From the NCBI GenBank assembly GCA_011051815.1, contig DRKK01000230.1, positions 1 through 6,677 on the forward strand: a DNA stretch of 6,677 bases, in the 5' to 3' direction. Both the position numbers and the translations under genes were made by a program. The notes under the pieces are model-generated. The model was not told where the DNA came from. It saw only the letters and a program-made list of their open reading frames with translations, and did no database searches. The DNA comes from Sphingomonadales bacterium. GTDB taxonomy: Bacteria > Pseudomonadota > Alphaproteobacteria > Sphingomonadales > Emcibacteraceae. Positions 1-6,677 of the stretch are shown here, one piece after another (positions within the stretch are counted from its first letter, which is position 1; each line of letters starts with the position of its first letter).

Positions 1-1013
1 GCGTCCGTCATGGCCGCCACCGGCACAAAGAAAGCCGGCCCCCTGTGGCCGCGCGCAATGTCAATGATATCGGCCACCACCGCCGATGCCGTTGGCCCCT
101 CACCCGCGCCGCGTCCCTCATAGAAGGTCCGTTCCAGCGGATCACCATCAACCACCACCGCATTAAAGCCGTTATCCACAATGGCAATGGGGGCCGATTT
201 TGGCACAAGGCAGGGATGAACCCGTTGTTCCAGACCCGCCTTCGACAGGCTGGAAATCCCCAGCAGCTTGATCCGGTAGCCCAATTCCCGGGCATATTCA
301 ATATCCACCAGCTTGATCCGGCGGATGCCCTCCATATAAACATTGTCAAAACTGGTTTTGACCCCAAAGGCCACACTGCTTAAAATGGCGAGCTTATGGG
401 CGGCATCAATTCCGTCCAGATCAAGGGCCGGATCGGCCTCAAGATAGCCCAGCAGTTTGGTTTCCTCCAATATCTCGCCGTAATCCTTGCCTGTGGCCTC
501 CATCTGGGTCAGCATGTAATTCGTCGTGCCGTTCAGGATGCCATACACCTTGTTGATACGGTTGGCGGCCAGCCCCTCGCCAATGGACTTGATGATTGGA
601 ATCCCGCCCGCGACCGAGGCCTCAAACCTGAGAGCCACATCATTTTCTTCGGCGCAGGCGGCCAAGGCGGTCCCGTGATGAGCAATCAGGGCTTTATTAG
701 CGGTGACAAAAGATTTCCCATTTGACAGGGACTGTTGCGCCAGAGCCGCCGCCACGCCGTCAGAGCCGCCGATCAACTCAACCACAATTTCCACATCATC
801 GCGCCCGGCAAAATCCAGCGCATTATCGGACCAGTCATAGCCGGAAATATCAATGCCCCGGTCCCGGCCCCGGTTGCTGGCCGATACGGCGACAATTTCG
901 ATGGTCCGGCCCGTCCGGTCGGCGATCATCTGCTTATGGTTTTCCAGAATTTTAACCACCCCAACCCCGACGGTACCAAGGCCTGCAATGGCTATTTTCA
1001 GCGGTTGTGTCAC
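1..1013 (-). CDS. hom: Homoserine dehydrogenase, C-terminus beyond left edge
   Basis: Cytoplasmic NAD(P)-dependent oxidoreductase that interconverts aspartate semialdehyde and homoserine, the branch point to threonine and methionine. I translated the minus strand from GTG at 1013 and found 337 residues open to the window edge. Visible are the Rossmann motif GLGTVG (residues 11-16), TANKALIA (104-111, with the conserved Lys107), NGTTNYML (161-168) and the family signature around LGYLEADP through GIDAAHK (188-207), holding Glu192, Asp203 and the probable catalytic Lys207. Family members are usually about 430 residues, so roughly 95 residues, normally a regulatory ACT domain, should lie outside; feedback inhibition by threonine therefore cannot be judged here. 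The GTG start is supported by AGGGAG seven bases upstream and by a four-base overlap with the aminotransferase gene, which implies co-transcription and translational coupling. Family identity is near certain. Confidence 0.96.
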   Translation of the reverse strand, partial: MTQPLKIAIAGLGTVGVGVVKILENHKQMIADRTGRTIEIVAVSASNRGRDRGIDISGYDWSDNALDFAGRDDVEIVVELIGGSDGVAAALAQQSLSNGKSFVTANKALIAHHGTALAACAEENDVALRFEASVAGGIPIIKSIGEGLAANRINKVYGILNGTTNYMLTQMEATGKDYGEILEETKLLGYLEADPALDLDGIDAAHKLAILSSVAFGVKTSFDNVYMEGIRRIKLVDIEYARELGYRIKLLGISSLSKAGLEQRVHPCLVPKSAPIAIVDNGFNAVVVDGDPLERTFYEGRGAGEGPTASAVVADIIDIARGHRGPAFFVPVAAMTD

Positions 1014-2227
1014 TTGTTCGCTCCCTGTTTCAGGTCTTCTATTATCTTCGGGCTGTCGGCCATGAATTTTTTGATATTGCGAATGGCCTGACGAATGCGC
1101 TGTTCATTCTCCACCAGCGCGATGCGCACATAACCCTCACCATATTCGCCGAACCCCTCGCCGGGGGAGACGGCCACATGGGCATGTTTCAGCAATTGTT
1201 TGGTAAATTCCATGGACCCCAGATCAGCCCAGATGTCGGGGATTTTGGTCCAAGCAAACATGGTTGCCGCCGGACTTGGCACATCCCAGCCCGCATCGGC
1301 CAGCCCCTTGATCAATACGTCCCGGCGGGATTTATAGGTGGCGCGGGCATAATCAATATAATCCTGCGGACCATTCAAGGCCGCCGTTGCCGCCACCTGA
1401 ATTGGGGTGAAGGCACCGTAATCCACATAAGACTTCATGCGGGTCAGAGCCGCGACCAGATCCTTGTTGCCCACCGCAAAGCCCATGCGCCATCCGGCCA
1501 TGGAATAGGTCTTGCTGAGGGAGGTGAACTCGATGGCCACATCCTTGGCCCCCGGCACCTGAAAGATAGACGGCGGCGGATTATCGTCAAAATAGATCTC
1601 CGCATAGGCCAGATCGGACAGGATATAAATCTCATGTTTGCGGGCGAAGGCGACAATCTCTTTATAAAAGTCCAGATCAACCACCTCTGCGGTTGGGTTG
1701 GACGGGAAATTGATCACAATGGCCAACGGTTTGGGGATTGAATGTTTAACCGCATTGGCCAGCCCCTCCATAAAATTATCGCCCCCACCAACCGGAATAT
1801 GGCGAATGGTTGCCCCGGCAATAATAAAGCCGAAATGATGGATCGGATAGCTGGGGTTTGGCACCAGTATAACGTCCCCCGGCGCAGTGATCGCCTGTGC
1901 CAGATTGGCCAGCCCCTCTTTAGAGCCAAGTGTCACGATGCTTTCCGTTTCCGGGTCAATATCCACCCCGAACCGCCTGTCGTAATAGGCGGACAGGGCC
2001 TTGCGCAAACCCGGAATCCCGCGCGAGGCAGAATAGCGATGCACTTTCGGATTTTTCAGGGTTTCGGTGAGCTTATCCATCACATGCTGGGGCGGGGTCA
2101 GGTCAGGATTTCCCATGCCAAAATCAATAATATCCGCACCCGCCGCCCGTTCTTTCGCTTTCATGGCATTCACTTCAGCAAAAACATAAGGCGGCAATCT
2201 TTTGATGCGGTAGAAATCCTGTTCCAT
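1010..2227 (-). CDS. alaC: AlaC/LL-DAP-type pyridoxal-phosphate aminotransferase
   Basis: Cytoplasmic class I/II (fold type I) aminotransferase of 405 aa, about the length of E. coli AlaC, which makes alanine from pyruvate and glutamate. Alphaproteobacterial members are often annotated LL-diaminopimelate aminotransferase, so the substrate is not settled by sequence. The N-terminal RIKRLPPYVF (residues 8-17) and DFGMGNPD (35-42) match the AlaC pattern. VPNPSYPIH (122-130) follows, then NFPSNPT (173-179, Asn177), SDLAYAE (204-210, Asp205 and Tyr208) and SLSKTYSMAGWRMG (236-249) with the Schiff-base Lys239 and phosphate-binding Arg247; YVRIAL (366-371) holds Arg368, the expected carboxylate-binding arginine. 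The ATG at 2227 has AGAGG five bases upstream. The stop TGA overlaps the GTG of hom, so this is the first gene of a leftward operon feeding amino-acid synthesis. Function at family level is secure; alanine versus LL-DAP specificity is inference. Confidence 0.93.
   Translation of the reverse strand: MEQDFYRIKRLPPYVFAEVNAMKAKERAAGADIIDFGMGNPDLTPPQHVMDKLTETLKNPKVHRYSASRGIPGLRKALSAYYDRRFGVDIDPETESIVTLGSKEGLANLAQAITAPGDVILVPNPSYPIHHFGFIIAGATIRHIPVGGGDNFMEGLANAVKHSIPKPLAIVINFPSNPTAEVVDLDFYKEIVAFARKHEIYILSDLAYAEIYFDDNPPPSIFQVPGAKDVAIEFTSLSKTYSMAGWRMGFAVGNKDLVAALTRMKSYVDYGAFTPIQVAATAALNGPQDYIDYARATYKSRRDVLIKGLADAGWDVPSPAATMFAWTKIPDIWADLGSMEFTKQLLKHAHVAVSPGEGFGEYGEGYVRIALVENEQRIRQAIRNIKKFMADSPKIIEDLKQGANK
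1021..1026 (-). promoter_or_regulatory. Ribosome binding site of hom, inside the aminotransferase gene
   Basis: On the minus strand AGGGAG lies seven bases before the GTG at 1013-1011, within the last codons of the upstream aminotransferase gene. It decides the hom start: there is no in-frame ATG near it, and the GTG begins exactly where the protein alignment with the family (TQPLKIAIAGLGTVG) should begin. Confidence 0.75.
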
Positions 2228-2292
2228 TTTTTCCTCTTTTTAAACACTCAGGCCTGTAATAGGCAGAATTCATTATGTAACAGTAAACGAAT

Positions 2293-2371
2293 ATAAAGGA
2301 AAATGCCTTTTACGCTGTTCTGGTAAAAAAACGCTCATAATTAGCGTCTATACATGGCATAATGGAAAATG
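2293..2371. repeat. Pair of 13-bp direct repeats, ATAAWGGAAAATG
   Basis: ATAAAGGAAAATG (2293-2305) and ATAATGGAAAATG (2359-2371) agree in 12 of 13 bases and start 66 bases apart, both within the divergent promoter region. They could be paired binding sites for one regulator, with one copy near the middle of the gap and one just before the phaC Shine-Dalgarno. The AT-rich composition makes chance similarity possible. Confidence 0.4.
2331..2347. repeat. Perfect 5-bp inverted repeat, candidate operator
   Basis: ACGCT (2331-2335) and AGCGT (2343-2347) are exact reverse complements separated by seven bases (CATAATT). The 17-bp dyad sits immediately upstream of the candidate phaC -10 (TATACA, 2349-2354), covering the spacer and the edge of the -35, a position typical of a repressor site. 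A dyad of this size can occur by chance in 166 bp, so the operator reading is tentative. Confidence 0.35.
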
Positions 2372-2380
2372 ACCCTATGC

Positions 2381-2386
2381 AAGGAG
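2381..2386 (+). promoter_or_regulatory. Ribosome binding site that fixes the phaC start
   Basis: AAGGAG is a near-ideal Shine-Dalgarno sequence placed seven bases before the ATG at 2394. The in-frame GTG at 2388 lies only one base after it and is too close to be used, so the ATG is the start and the protein begins MSENETD. Confidence 0.85.
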
Positions 2387-2393
2387 AGTGGTT

Positions 2394-4175
2394 ATGAGTG
2401 AAAATGAAACCGATATTGAAAAAATATCTGAAAATATTATGGAAATGACCGCCGAATTCCAAAAAATGGCCCATGATTTTATGGAAAACCAAAATGCGCA
2501 GGTCTCCGATATTGAGATGGACCCCATGCATATCGGCGAAACCCTCATTGAACTGACCAAATATTACAGCAGTCATCCGGACAGGCTGATCGAAAAACAA
2601 ATGACATTCTGGCAGGATTATATGACCCTGTGGCAGAATGCGTCCCGAAAGATGATGGGCGATGATACGGGTGAACCGATCATTGAACCGGCCCCCGGCG
2701 ACAAAAGATTCAAAGACAAGGAATGGCAGGAAAATCAGATTTTTGATTTTATCAAACAGTCGTACCTGTTGACCGCCCGCAGTCTGGCCGAGGCCGCCAA
2801 TGAGACCCACCCGGAGAAGGGCCATGAAAAGGACAAGATGAATTTCTTTACCCGGCAATTCATCGAGGCCATGTCCCCAACAAATTTCGCCCTCACCAAT
2901 CCGGAAGTTATCCGCGAAACCATCGAGAGCAAGGGCCAGAATCTGGTGAAAGGACTGGAAAATATCATTCGGGATTACAACCCGGAAACGGGGAAATTCA
3001 CCATCAGCATGACCGATAACGAAAAATTTGAGCCGGGCTGCAATGTGGCCAGCACCCCCGGCAAGGTCATCTATCGTAACGAACTGATTGAGTTGATCCA
3101 ATATAATCCAACCACGGAAAAACAATATAAAAAGCCCCTGCTCATCGTGCCGCCGTGGATCAATAAATTCTATATTCTGGACCTGCGCCCGGAAAATTCA
3201 CTGGTTAAATGGCTGACCGATAAAGGCTATAGCGTTTTTATCATCTCATGGCGTAATCCGGATGAGAGCATGGCTGATCTGGGAATGGCGGATTATATGC
3301 GCCTTGGCACCCTGTCGGCCATTGATACGGTTCGCGAAGCCACCGGCGAGAAGGTCATCAACACCGTTGGCTATTGCATTGGCGGCACCATGCTGTCCTG
3401 TACATTGGCCCATCTGGCAGCAAAAGACACGTTAGACCAAATCGGCTGTTCAACCTTTCTGGTGACACAGGTTGATTTCAGCGAGGCCGGGGAGCTGACC
3501 ATCTTTGTCGATGAAAAACAGATGGCCGATATGGAAGAAACCATGGCGAAACAGGGGTTTCTGGACGGTAAAACCATGTCCAATACCTTTAATATGTTGC
3601 GCGCCAATGACCTGATCTGGTCCTTTGTGATCAATAATTATATGAAGGGAAAAGACCCTTTCCCCTTTGATTTACTTTATTGGAACGGGGATAACACCCG
3701 CCTGACCCGGGCCTGCCACAGTCAATATTTGAAAGAAATGTATCTAAAAAATAATCTGGTCAAACCGGGGGCCATTACCCTCAATGATACACCGCTGGAC
3801 CTGACCAAAATCACCATTCCCACTTATATTCAGGCGGCCCATACGGACCATATCTGTCCGTGGAAATCGGTCTATAAGGATACATGGAATTTTGCCGGAC
3901 CCAAGAAATTCATGCTGGCCGGTTCCGGTCATATCGCCGGGGTTGTCAATCCGCCGTCCGCCAAAAAATATAATCACTGGCAAAATGACGCCCTTCCCCA
4001 TGATGCGGAAGAATGGCTGGCAGGGGCCAAAAGCGTCCCCGGCTCATGGTGGAATGACTGGCATAAATGGCTCGCCAAAAAATCTGGCCCGAAGGTTGCG
4101 GCCCGCATCCCCGGCGAAGGCCCGTTCAAAGCCATAGAGGATGCCCCGGGCAGTTACGTCAAGATACGCTATTAA
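2394..4175 (+). CDS. phaC: Class I polyhydroxyalkanoate (PHA) synthase
   Basis: Polymerises (R)-3-hydroxyacyl-CoA, typically 3-hydroxybutyryl-CoA, into PHA at the surface of cytoplasmic storage granules, releasing CoA. The 593-aa length fits class I enzymes that work without a PhaE or PhaR partner. The first 90 or so residues are acidic, helical and rich in methionine. The PhaC N-terminal domain follows (roughly 90-270, including AMSPTNFALTNPEV, 159-172), then PPWINKFYILDL (253-264) and the alpha/beta-hydrolase core. The lipase-like box GYCIGG (326-331) carries the nucleophile Cys328; Asp485 in HTDHICPW (483-490) and His513 in GSGHIAG (510-516) complete the triad, at spacings like Cys319-Asp480-His508 of Cupriavidus necator. 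The C-terminal GSWWNDWHKWL (550-560) is also typical. It is transcribed alone, divergent from the alaC-hom operon; no phaA, phaB, phasin or phaR gene is in the window. Its stop codon overlaps that of the convergent gene. Confidence 0.97.
   Translation: MSENETDIEKISENIMEMTAEFQKMAHDFMENQNAQVSDIEMDPMHIGETLIELTKYYSSHPDRLIEKQMTFWQDYMTLWQNASRKMMGDDTGEPIIEPAPGDKRFKDKEWQENQIFDFIKQSYLLTARSLAEAANETHPEKGHEKDKMNFFTRQFIEAMSPTNFALTNPEVIRETIESKGQNLVKGLENIIRDYNPETGKFTISMTDNEKFEPGCNVASTPGKVIYRNELIELIQYNPTTEKQYKKPLLIVPPWINKFYILDLRPENSLVKWLTDKGYSVFIISWRNPDESMADLGMADYMRLGTLSAIDTVREATGEKVINTVGYCIGGTMLSCTLAHLAAKDTLDQIGCSTFLVTQVDFSEAGELTIFVDEKQMADMEETMAKQGFLDGKTMSNTFNMLRANDLIWSFVINNYMKGKDPFPFDLLYWNGDNTRLTRACHSQYLKEMYLKNNLVKPGAITLNDTPLDLTKITIPTYIQAAHTDHICPWKSVYKDTWNFAGPKKFMLAGSGHIAGVVNPPSAKKYNHWQNDALPHDAEEWLAGAKSVPGSWWNDWHKWLAKKSGPKVAARIPGEGPFKAIEDAPGSYVKIRY
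4172..4175. other. Shared TTAA: overlapping convergent stop codons
   Basis: phaC ends with TAA at 4173-4175, and the TPR gene ends with TAA read from 4174 to 4172 on the other strand. The palindrome TTAA thus supplies both stops, leaving no intergenic space. I see no GC-rich hairpin with a T-tract on either strand nearby, only the loop-less palindrome CTGATCAG at 4182-4189, so each transcript probably ends inside the opposite gene or by Rho. Confidence 0.9.
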
Positions 4176-6676
4176 AAACCCTGATCAGAATTATTGGCAA
4201 ATTCGGCCCGATAAGACGTCATAAAGGTTTCAAGTTTGCTGACGCTGGCAATAGAGCGGGTTAGGCGGCGGACATTCTGGTCCGTCAGTTGCCGTTCAGC
4301 GGTGATAACCTCAAAAGTATCCCCGTACAATCCGCCCTCCATATAGCTCCTGTATTTATCGCGCAGGGTCTTGACCCCGGCCTTGTCACCATTGATCACA
4401 TAGGCCACGGACAGGCGCAATACGGCGAGCCGCTCCTCGACGCTTAACGTGGCTTCATCCTCATACCGCTTGCCCAGAATCCGGTTTTCATGGGCAATAT
4501 ATTTATCCCAATTTTCCGAACGCCAATATATATCAGACCGCAGATCATCGGCTTCCTTGCCCTTATAATCTTCCAGCATAACTTCGGCTTCTTCATAACG
4601 GTCAAGCTCAATGAGGGCGCGGGCCTCAATCATCATACGGCGGGTCATAATATCATCGGGAATTTGCGAATCACGGGTAGCCTGAAGAATATCCAGTGCC
4701 GCCTGCGGTTTTGAATCCAGCAGATAAATCATAGCCAAGCGTCCGGCCACCACTGATTGCGCTGTCCCTTTAAGGCGGAATTTCACCTGATGTTTCAACA
4801 GCTCCGCCGCCTCTTCCAGCAAATCAAGGGAAACCAGTCTGTCCACCAGCCGCCGGGTCATATTATCCCCGTCTGTACCAAGCGGGATAAGTTCCCGAAA
4901 TTCGGAATATAGCGATACCGCCTTAACCGGTTCCATAACGTCGGCCCCGCCATGCAGGAACAGGTCACTGTATATCTTGCTCATTTGCCGGGTCATGGCC
5001 AAGGTCTTGTCCGATTCTTTGAAAAATGTCACTGCCAGACGCAGGGTTTGCAAACCGGTATTAAAGTCTTTCTGCTGAACATATAAATCGCCAAGGCGGG
5101 AAAGAAGCTCCAGTTCAAAATCATCCCCCCGCCAGGCAAACCGTAATTTTTCAAGCTGATCGATGGCTTCTGTTTCATCTATTTTCTTATTCTGATAATC
5201 CATATTTATCAGATCAAATTTTGCCCATGCCGCCGTTTGCCGCACGCCAGCCTTAACGATCCCCTTTAGATTTTCCTCGGCCTTAAGCAAGTCGCCCGCG
5301 TCCCGATCAAGCAATGCCTGCCAGTAATCGACCTCGGTAAGCTCTTCACCGGTCAAGGATAGTTTCTGCAAATATGACAAACCAAATGTCACAAAGTCCT
5401 CATTCCCCAGCTCATAGGCGGCCCGAATGGCGGCAAACAGAAACCGTTTTTGATTTTCCGGATCCTGCAGGAACAGGACATCAGCCCCCTTCTTGTAATC
5501 CTCAAAGGCCTGTTGATAACTGCCCAGTTCGCTTTCAGCTACCGCGCGCCATAACAGGGCATCCCTTTCCGCAAGTAATGATTTATGGCTTAATAATTTC
5601 AATCCTTCGGAAAAATGGCGCATCAAAATATGCGTTACCCCAAGAACAATCCTGAATTCCGGGCTTTCTAACATCTTTGGGTCATCGCCCACCATCACAC
5701 TCAATACACCGTAAGCCTCTCTTGTACGGCCATTGGCCAGATAAAAGCGGGCCAGATTCCAGCGCATGCCGCTCCGGTCCGCATCCGTTGAATTGGACAA
5801 GAGGAAAAGCAACTCATGCTTATTTTCGTGATAATCTCCGTCTGGGACCGGGCCTCTTTTCCATGCGGTGAAATCCACCAGCTTTTTATCACCCCCCGTG
5901 GCCTGCCCATTATCCGGTGCCAAATCGAGCTGGCTGGACAATTGGCTACGGGACAAGGCAAGACCCTGTTTTGAAGTAATGCCGATGCCGCCCTGATATT
6001 TCAAAACATTTAAATTGTCCGCAATCAACACAACCGCGATACCCTGTGCCGTAGGCAGTATCTCGAACTCCGAGAATTTACGCATTTTCAAAACGCCCTG
6101 TGAAGGTTCCACCGTCGGCACAATGGCCAGTTGATCCCCAATCACCGGGTCCGTGACCAAAAGAGGGGACGCCGCATTAACCACGGAGAAAAAGAAAATT
6201 TCCCCAGTATGCCCGGCCATGCGTTGCTGACTACCCGGTATGAACTGTGTAAGGCCAAGCGCAGCATTACTCAGATCAACTTGCCAGACCTGACCCTTTT
6301 TCGTAACCTTAACATTCTGCCCCGATACCAGCGCATAGGTCAGTATTGTCAAGGTCGGATGGTCAATCTGCTGCGCCGAAAGCACCCTTTGACCCAAAAA
6401 ACGGTCCAGATCACTCTGATCCACGGTTGTTTTTCCGTCGAATACCACCCACAAATAATTATTGCGAATGAATACAGCAGCCCTTGTGTCCTCTGCCCAA
6501 GGGTAGCGCATTCGGATGCTGTCGCGATTTCGGTTAACGGTAACTTTCAACTGTCCAGGGGTTGAGGAAAATGCCTCAACATTCGCCGCCTCTTGTACCG
6601 GATTTTGTTGGACACGGGGTTTTTCAACAACAGTATCATCACCGATAACATCAAAGGCAATTTTGGTTCCATAACG
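4172..6676 (-). CDS. Large TPR-repeat protein of unknown function, N-terminus beyond right edge
   Basis: The frame stays open from the window edge to TAA at 4172, giving 834 visible residues; the true start lies outside. The TTG at 6550 has no Shine-Dalgarno and coding continues smoothly upstream of it. The first 290 or so visible residues look beta-rich, with alternating hydrophobic stretches such as AAVFIRNNYLWVVFDG (about 66-81), followed by a low-complexity linker. From about residue 300 the protein is helical with TPR-like units. The clearest is ALLWRAVAESELGSYQQAFEDY (from about 373); others begin near 303, 448, 523, 640 and 677. No catalytic motif or membrane segment is seen; a signal peptide could lie off the window. 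The architecture suggests a scaffold or adaptor, perhaps in the periplasm or cell envelope, but that is inference. It converges on phaC with no spacer. I do not recognise a named family. Confidence 0.85.
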   Translation of the reverse strand, partial: RYGTKIAFDVIGDDTVVEKPRVQQNPVQEAANVEAFSSTPGQLKVTVNRNRDSIRMRYPWAEDTRAAVFIRNNYLWVVFDGKTTVDQSDLDRFLGQRVLSAQQIDHPTLTILTYALVSGQNVKVTKKGQVWQVDLSNAALGLTQFIPGSQQRMAGHTGEIFFFSVVNAASPLLVTDPVIGDQLAIVPTVEPSQGVLKMRKFSEFEILPTAQGIAVVLIADNLNVLKYQGGIGITSKQGLALSRSQLSSQLDLAPDNGQATGGDKKLVDFTAWKRGPVPDGDYHENKHELLFLLSNSTDADRSGMRWNLARFYLANGRTREAYGVLSVMVGDDPKMLESPEFRIVLGVTHILMRHFSEGLKLLSHKSLLAERDALLWRAVAESELGSYQQAFEDYKKGADVLFLQDPENQKRFLFAAIRAAYELGNEDFVTFGLSYLQKLSLTGEELTEVDYWQALLDRDAGDLLKAEENLKGIVKAGVRQTAAWAKFDLINMDYQNKKIDETEAIDQLEKLRFAWRGDDFELELLSRLGDLYVQQKDFNTGLQTLRLAVTFFKESDKTLAMTRQMSKIYSDLFLHGGADVMEPVKAVSLYSEFRELIPLGTDGDNMTRRLVDRLVSLDLLEEAAELLKHQVKFRLKGTAQSVVAGRLAMIYLLDSKPQAALDILQATRDSQIPDDIMTRRMMIEARALIELDRYEEAEVMLEDYKGKEADDLRSDIYWRSENWDKYIAHENRILGKRYEDEATLSVEERLAVLRLSVAYVINGDKAGVKTLRDKYRSYMEGGLYGDTFEVITAERQLTDQNVRRLTRSIASVSKLETFMTSYRAEFANNSDQGF

Positions 6677-6677
6677 A

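Larger units (their letters stand above)
2228..2393. promoter_or_regulatory. Divergent promoter region between alaC-like gene and phaC
   Basis: This 166-bp AT-rich gap is the only intergenic space in the window and must carry the promoters for the leftward alaC-hom operon and, very likely, for phaC. No consensus -35/-10 pair stands out in either direction. For phaC the best -10 candidate is TATACA (2349-2354), about 40 bases before the ATG, with only an A-tract where the -35 should be. For the leftward operon, TACATAAT on the minus strand (about 2272-2279) is a possible -10. The region also contains a perfect dyad (2331-2347) and a near-perfect direct repeat (2293-2305 and 2359-2371). Weak core elements suggest an activator or an alternative sigma factor, but this is inference. 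Confidence 0.6.

Noticed and set aside
8..376. Minus-strand open frame over the hom region
   Set aside because: The neighbouring frame encodes an uninterrupted, motif-complete homoserine dehydrogenase with a GTG start, so this frame is a shadow.
2252..2264. GCCT-N5-AGGC inverted repeat in the leader of the aminotransferase gene
   Set aside because: A four-base stem is too short to stand above chance. It has no T-tract and no riboswitch-like context.
2303..2326. Seven-codon ORF (MPFTLFW) in the divergent region, possible leader peptide
   Set aside because: The purine run AAAGGA ends only two bases from the ATG, too close for a usual Shine-Dalgarno. There is no run of regulatory codons and no attenuator-like hairpin follows.
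2310..3125. Long minus-strand open frame of 271 codons opposite the start of phaC
   Set aside because: It lies antisense to the well-conserved PHA synthase, has no family features, and its composition is what the mirrored phaC codons would produce.
4182..4189. Palindrome CTGATCAG next to a T-run on the minus strand as a terminator
   Set aside because: The palindrome has no loop, so it cannot form a normal hairpin. The T-run lies at the end of the TPR coding sequence, before its stop codon.
6131..6565. Plus-strand open frame of 144 codons opposite the TPR gene
   Set aside because: The minus-strand frame is continuous over 834 codons with coherent protein features; the plus-strand product looks like a mirror translation.

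Overview
The window looks like an ordinary piece of an alphaproteobacterial chromosome. It is fully occupied by four protein-coding genes and one 166-bp divergent intergenic region. The assignment rests on the proteins themselves (an AlaC/DapL-like aminotransferase, a homoserine dehydrogenase and a class I polyhydroxyalkanoate synthase) and on their linkage, which I recall as common in Alphaproteobacteria. Base composition looks moderate by eye, more GC-rich in the hom region and more AT-rich in phaC and the last gene. A lineage below class level cannot be fixed from this window.

Layout. (1) About 1-1013, minus strand: homoserine dehydrogenase (hom), with the first 337 residues visible and the C-terminus beyond the left edge. 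(2) 1010-2227, minus strand: PLP-dependent class I/II aminotransferase (alaC-like, often annotated LL-diaminopimelate aminotransferase). It overlaps the GTG start of hom by four bases, so the two form a tight operon read leftwards. (3) 2228-2393: divergent promoter region with a short perfect dyad, a 12-of-13-base direct repeat and a strong Shine-Dalgarno for phaC. (4) 2394-4175, plus strand: phaC, class I PHA synthase of 593 aa with an intact Cys-Asp-His triad. (5) 4172-6676, minus strand: a large TPR-repeat protein of unknown function whose 5' end lies beyond the right edge. Its stop codon and that of phaC share the palindrome TTAA.

How the genes work together. The aminotransferase and homoserine dehydrogenase belong to alanine and aspartate-family amino-acid metabolism (Thr/Met branch). 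phaC polymerises hydroxyacyl-CoA into carbon-storage granules in the cytoplasm. The shared divergent region could let carbon storage and amino-acid synthesis be balanced, but that is inference. The TPR protein faces phaC tail to tail and is probably functionally separate; its visible beta-rich N-terminal part followed by helical repeats suggests an envelope-associated scaffold.

I found no RNA gene, mobile element, CRISPR array or clear intrinsic terminator, and no convincing new system. The most notable points are the minimal gene junctions (GTGA and shared TTAA), the small repeats in the divergent promoter, and the uncharacterised TPR protein.
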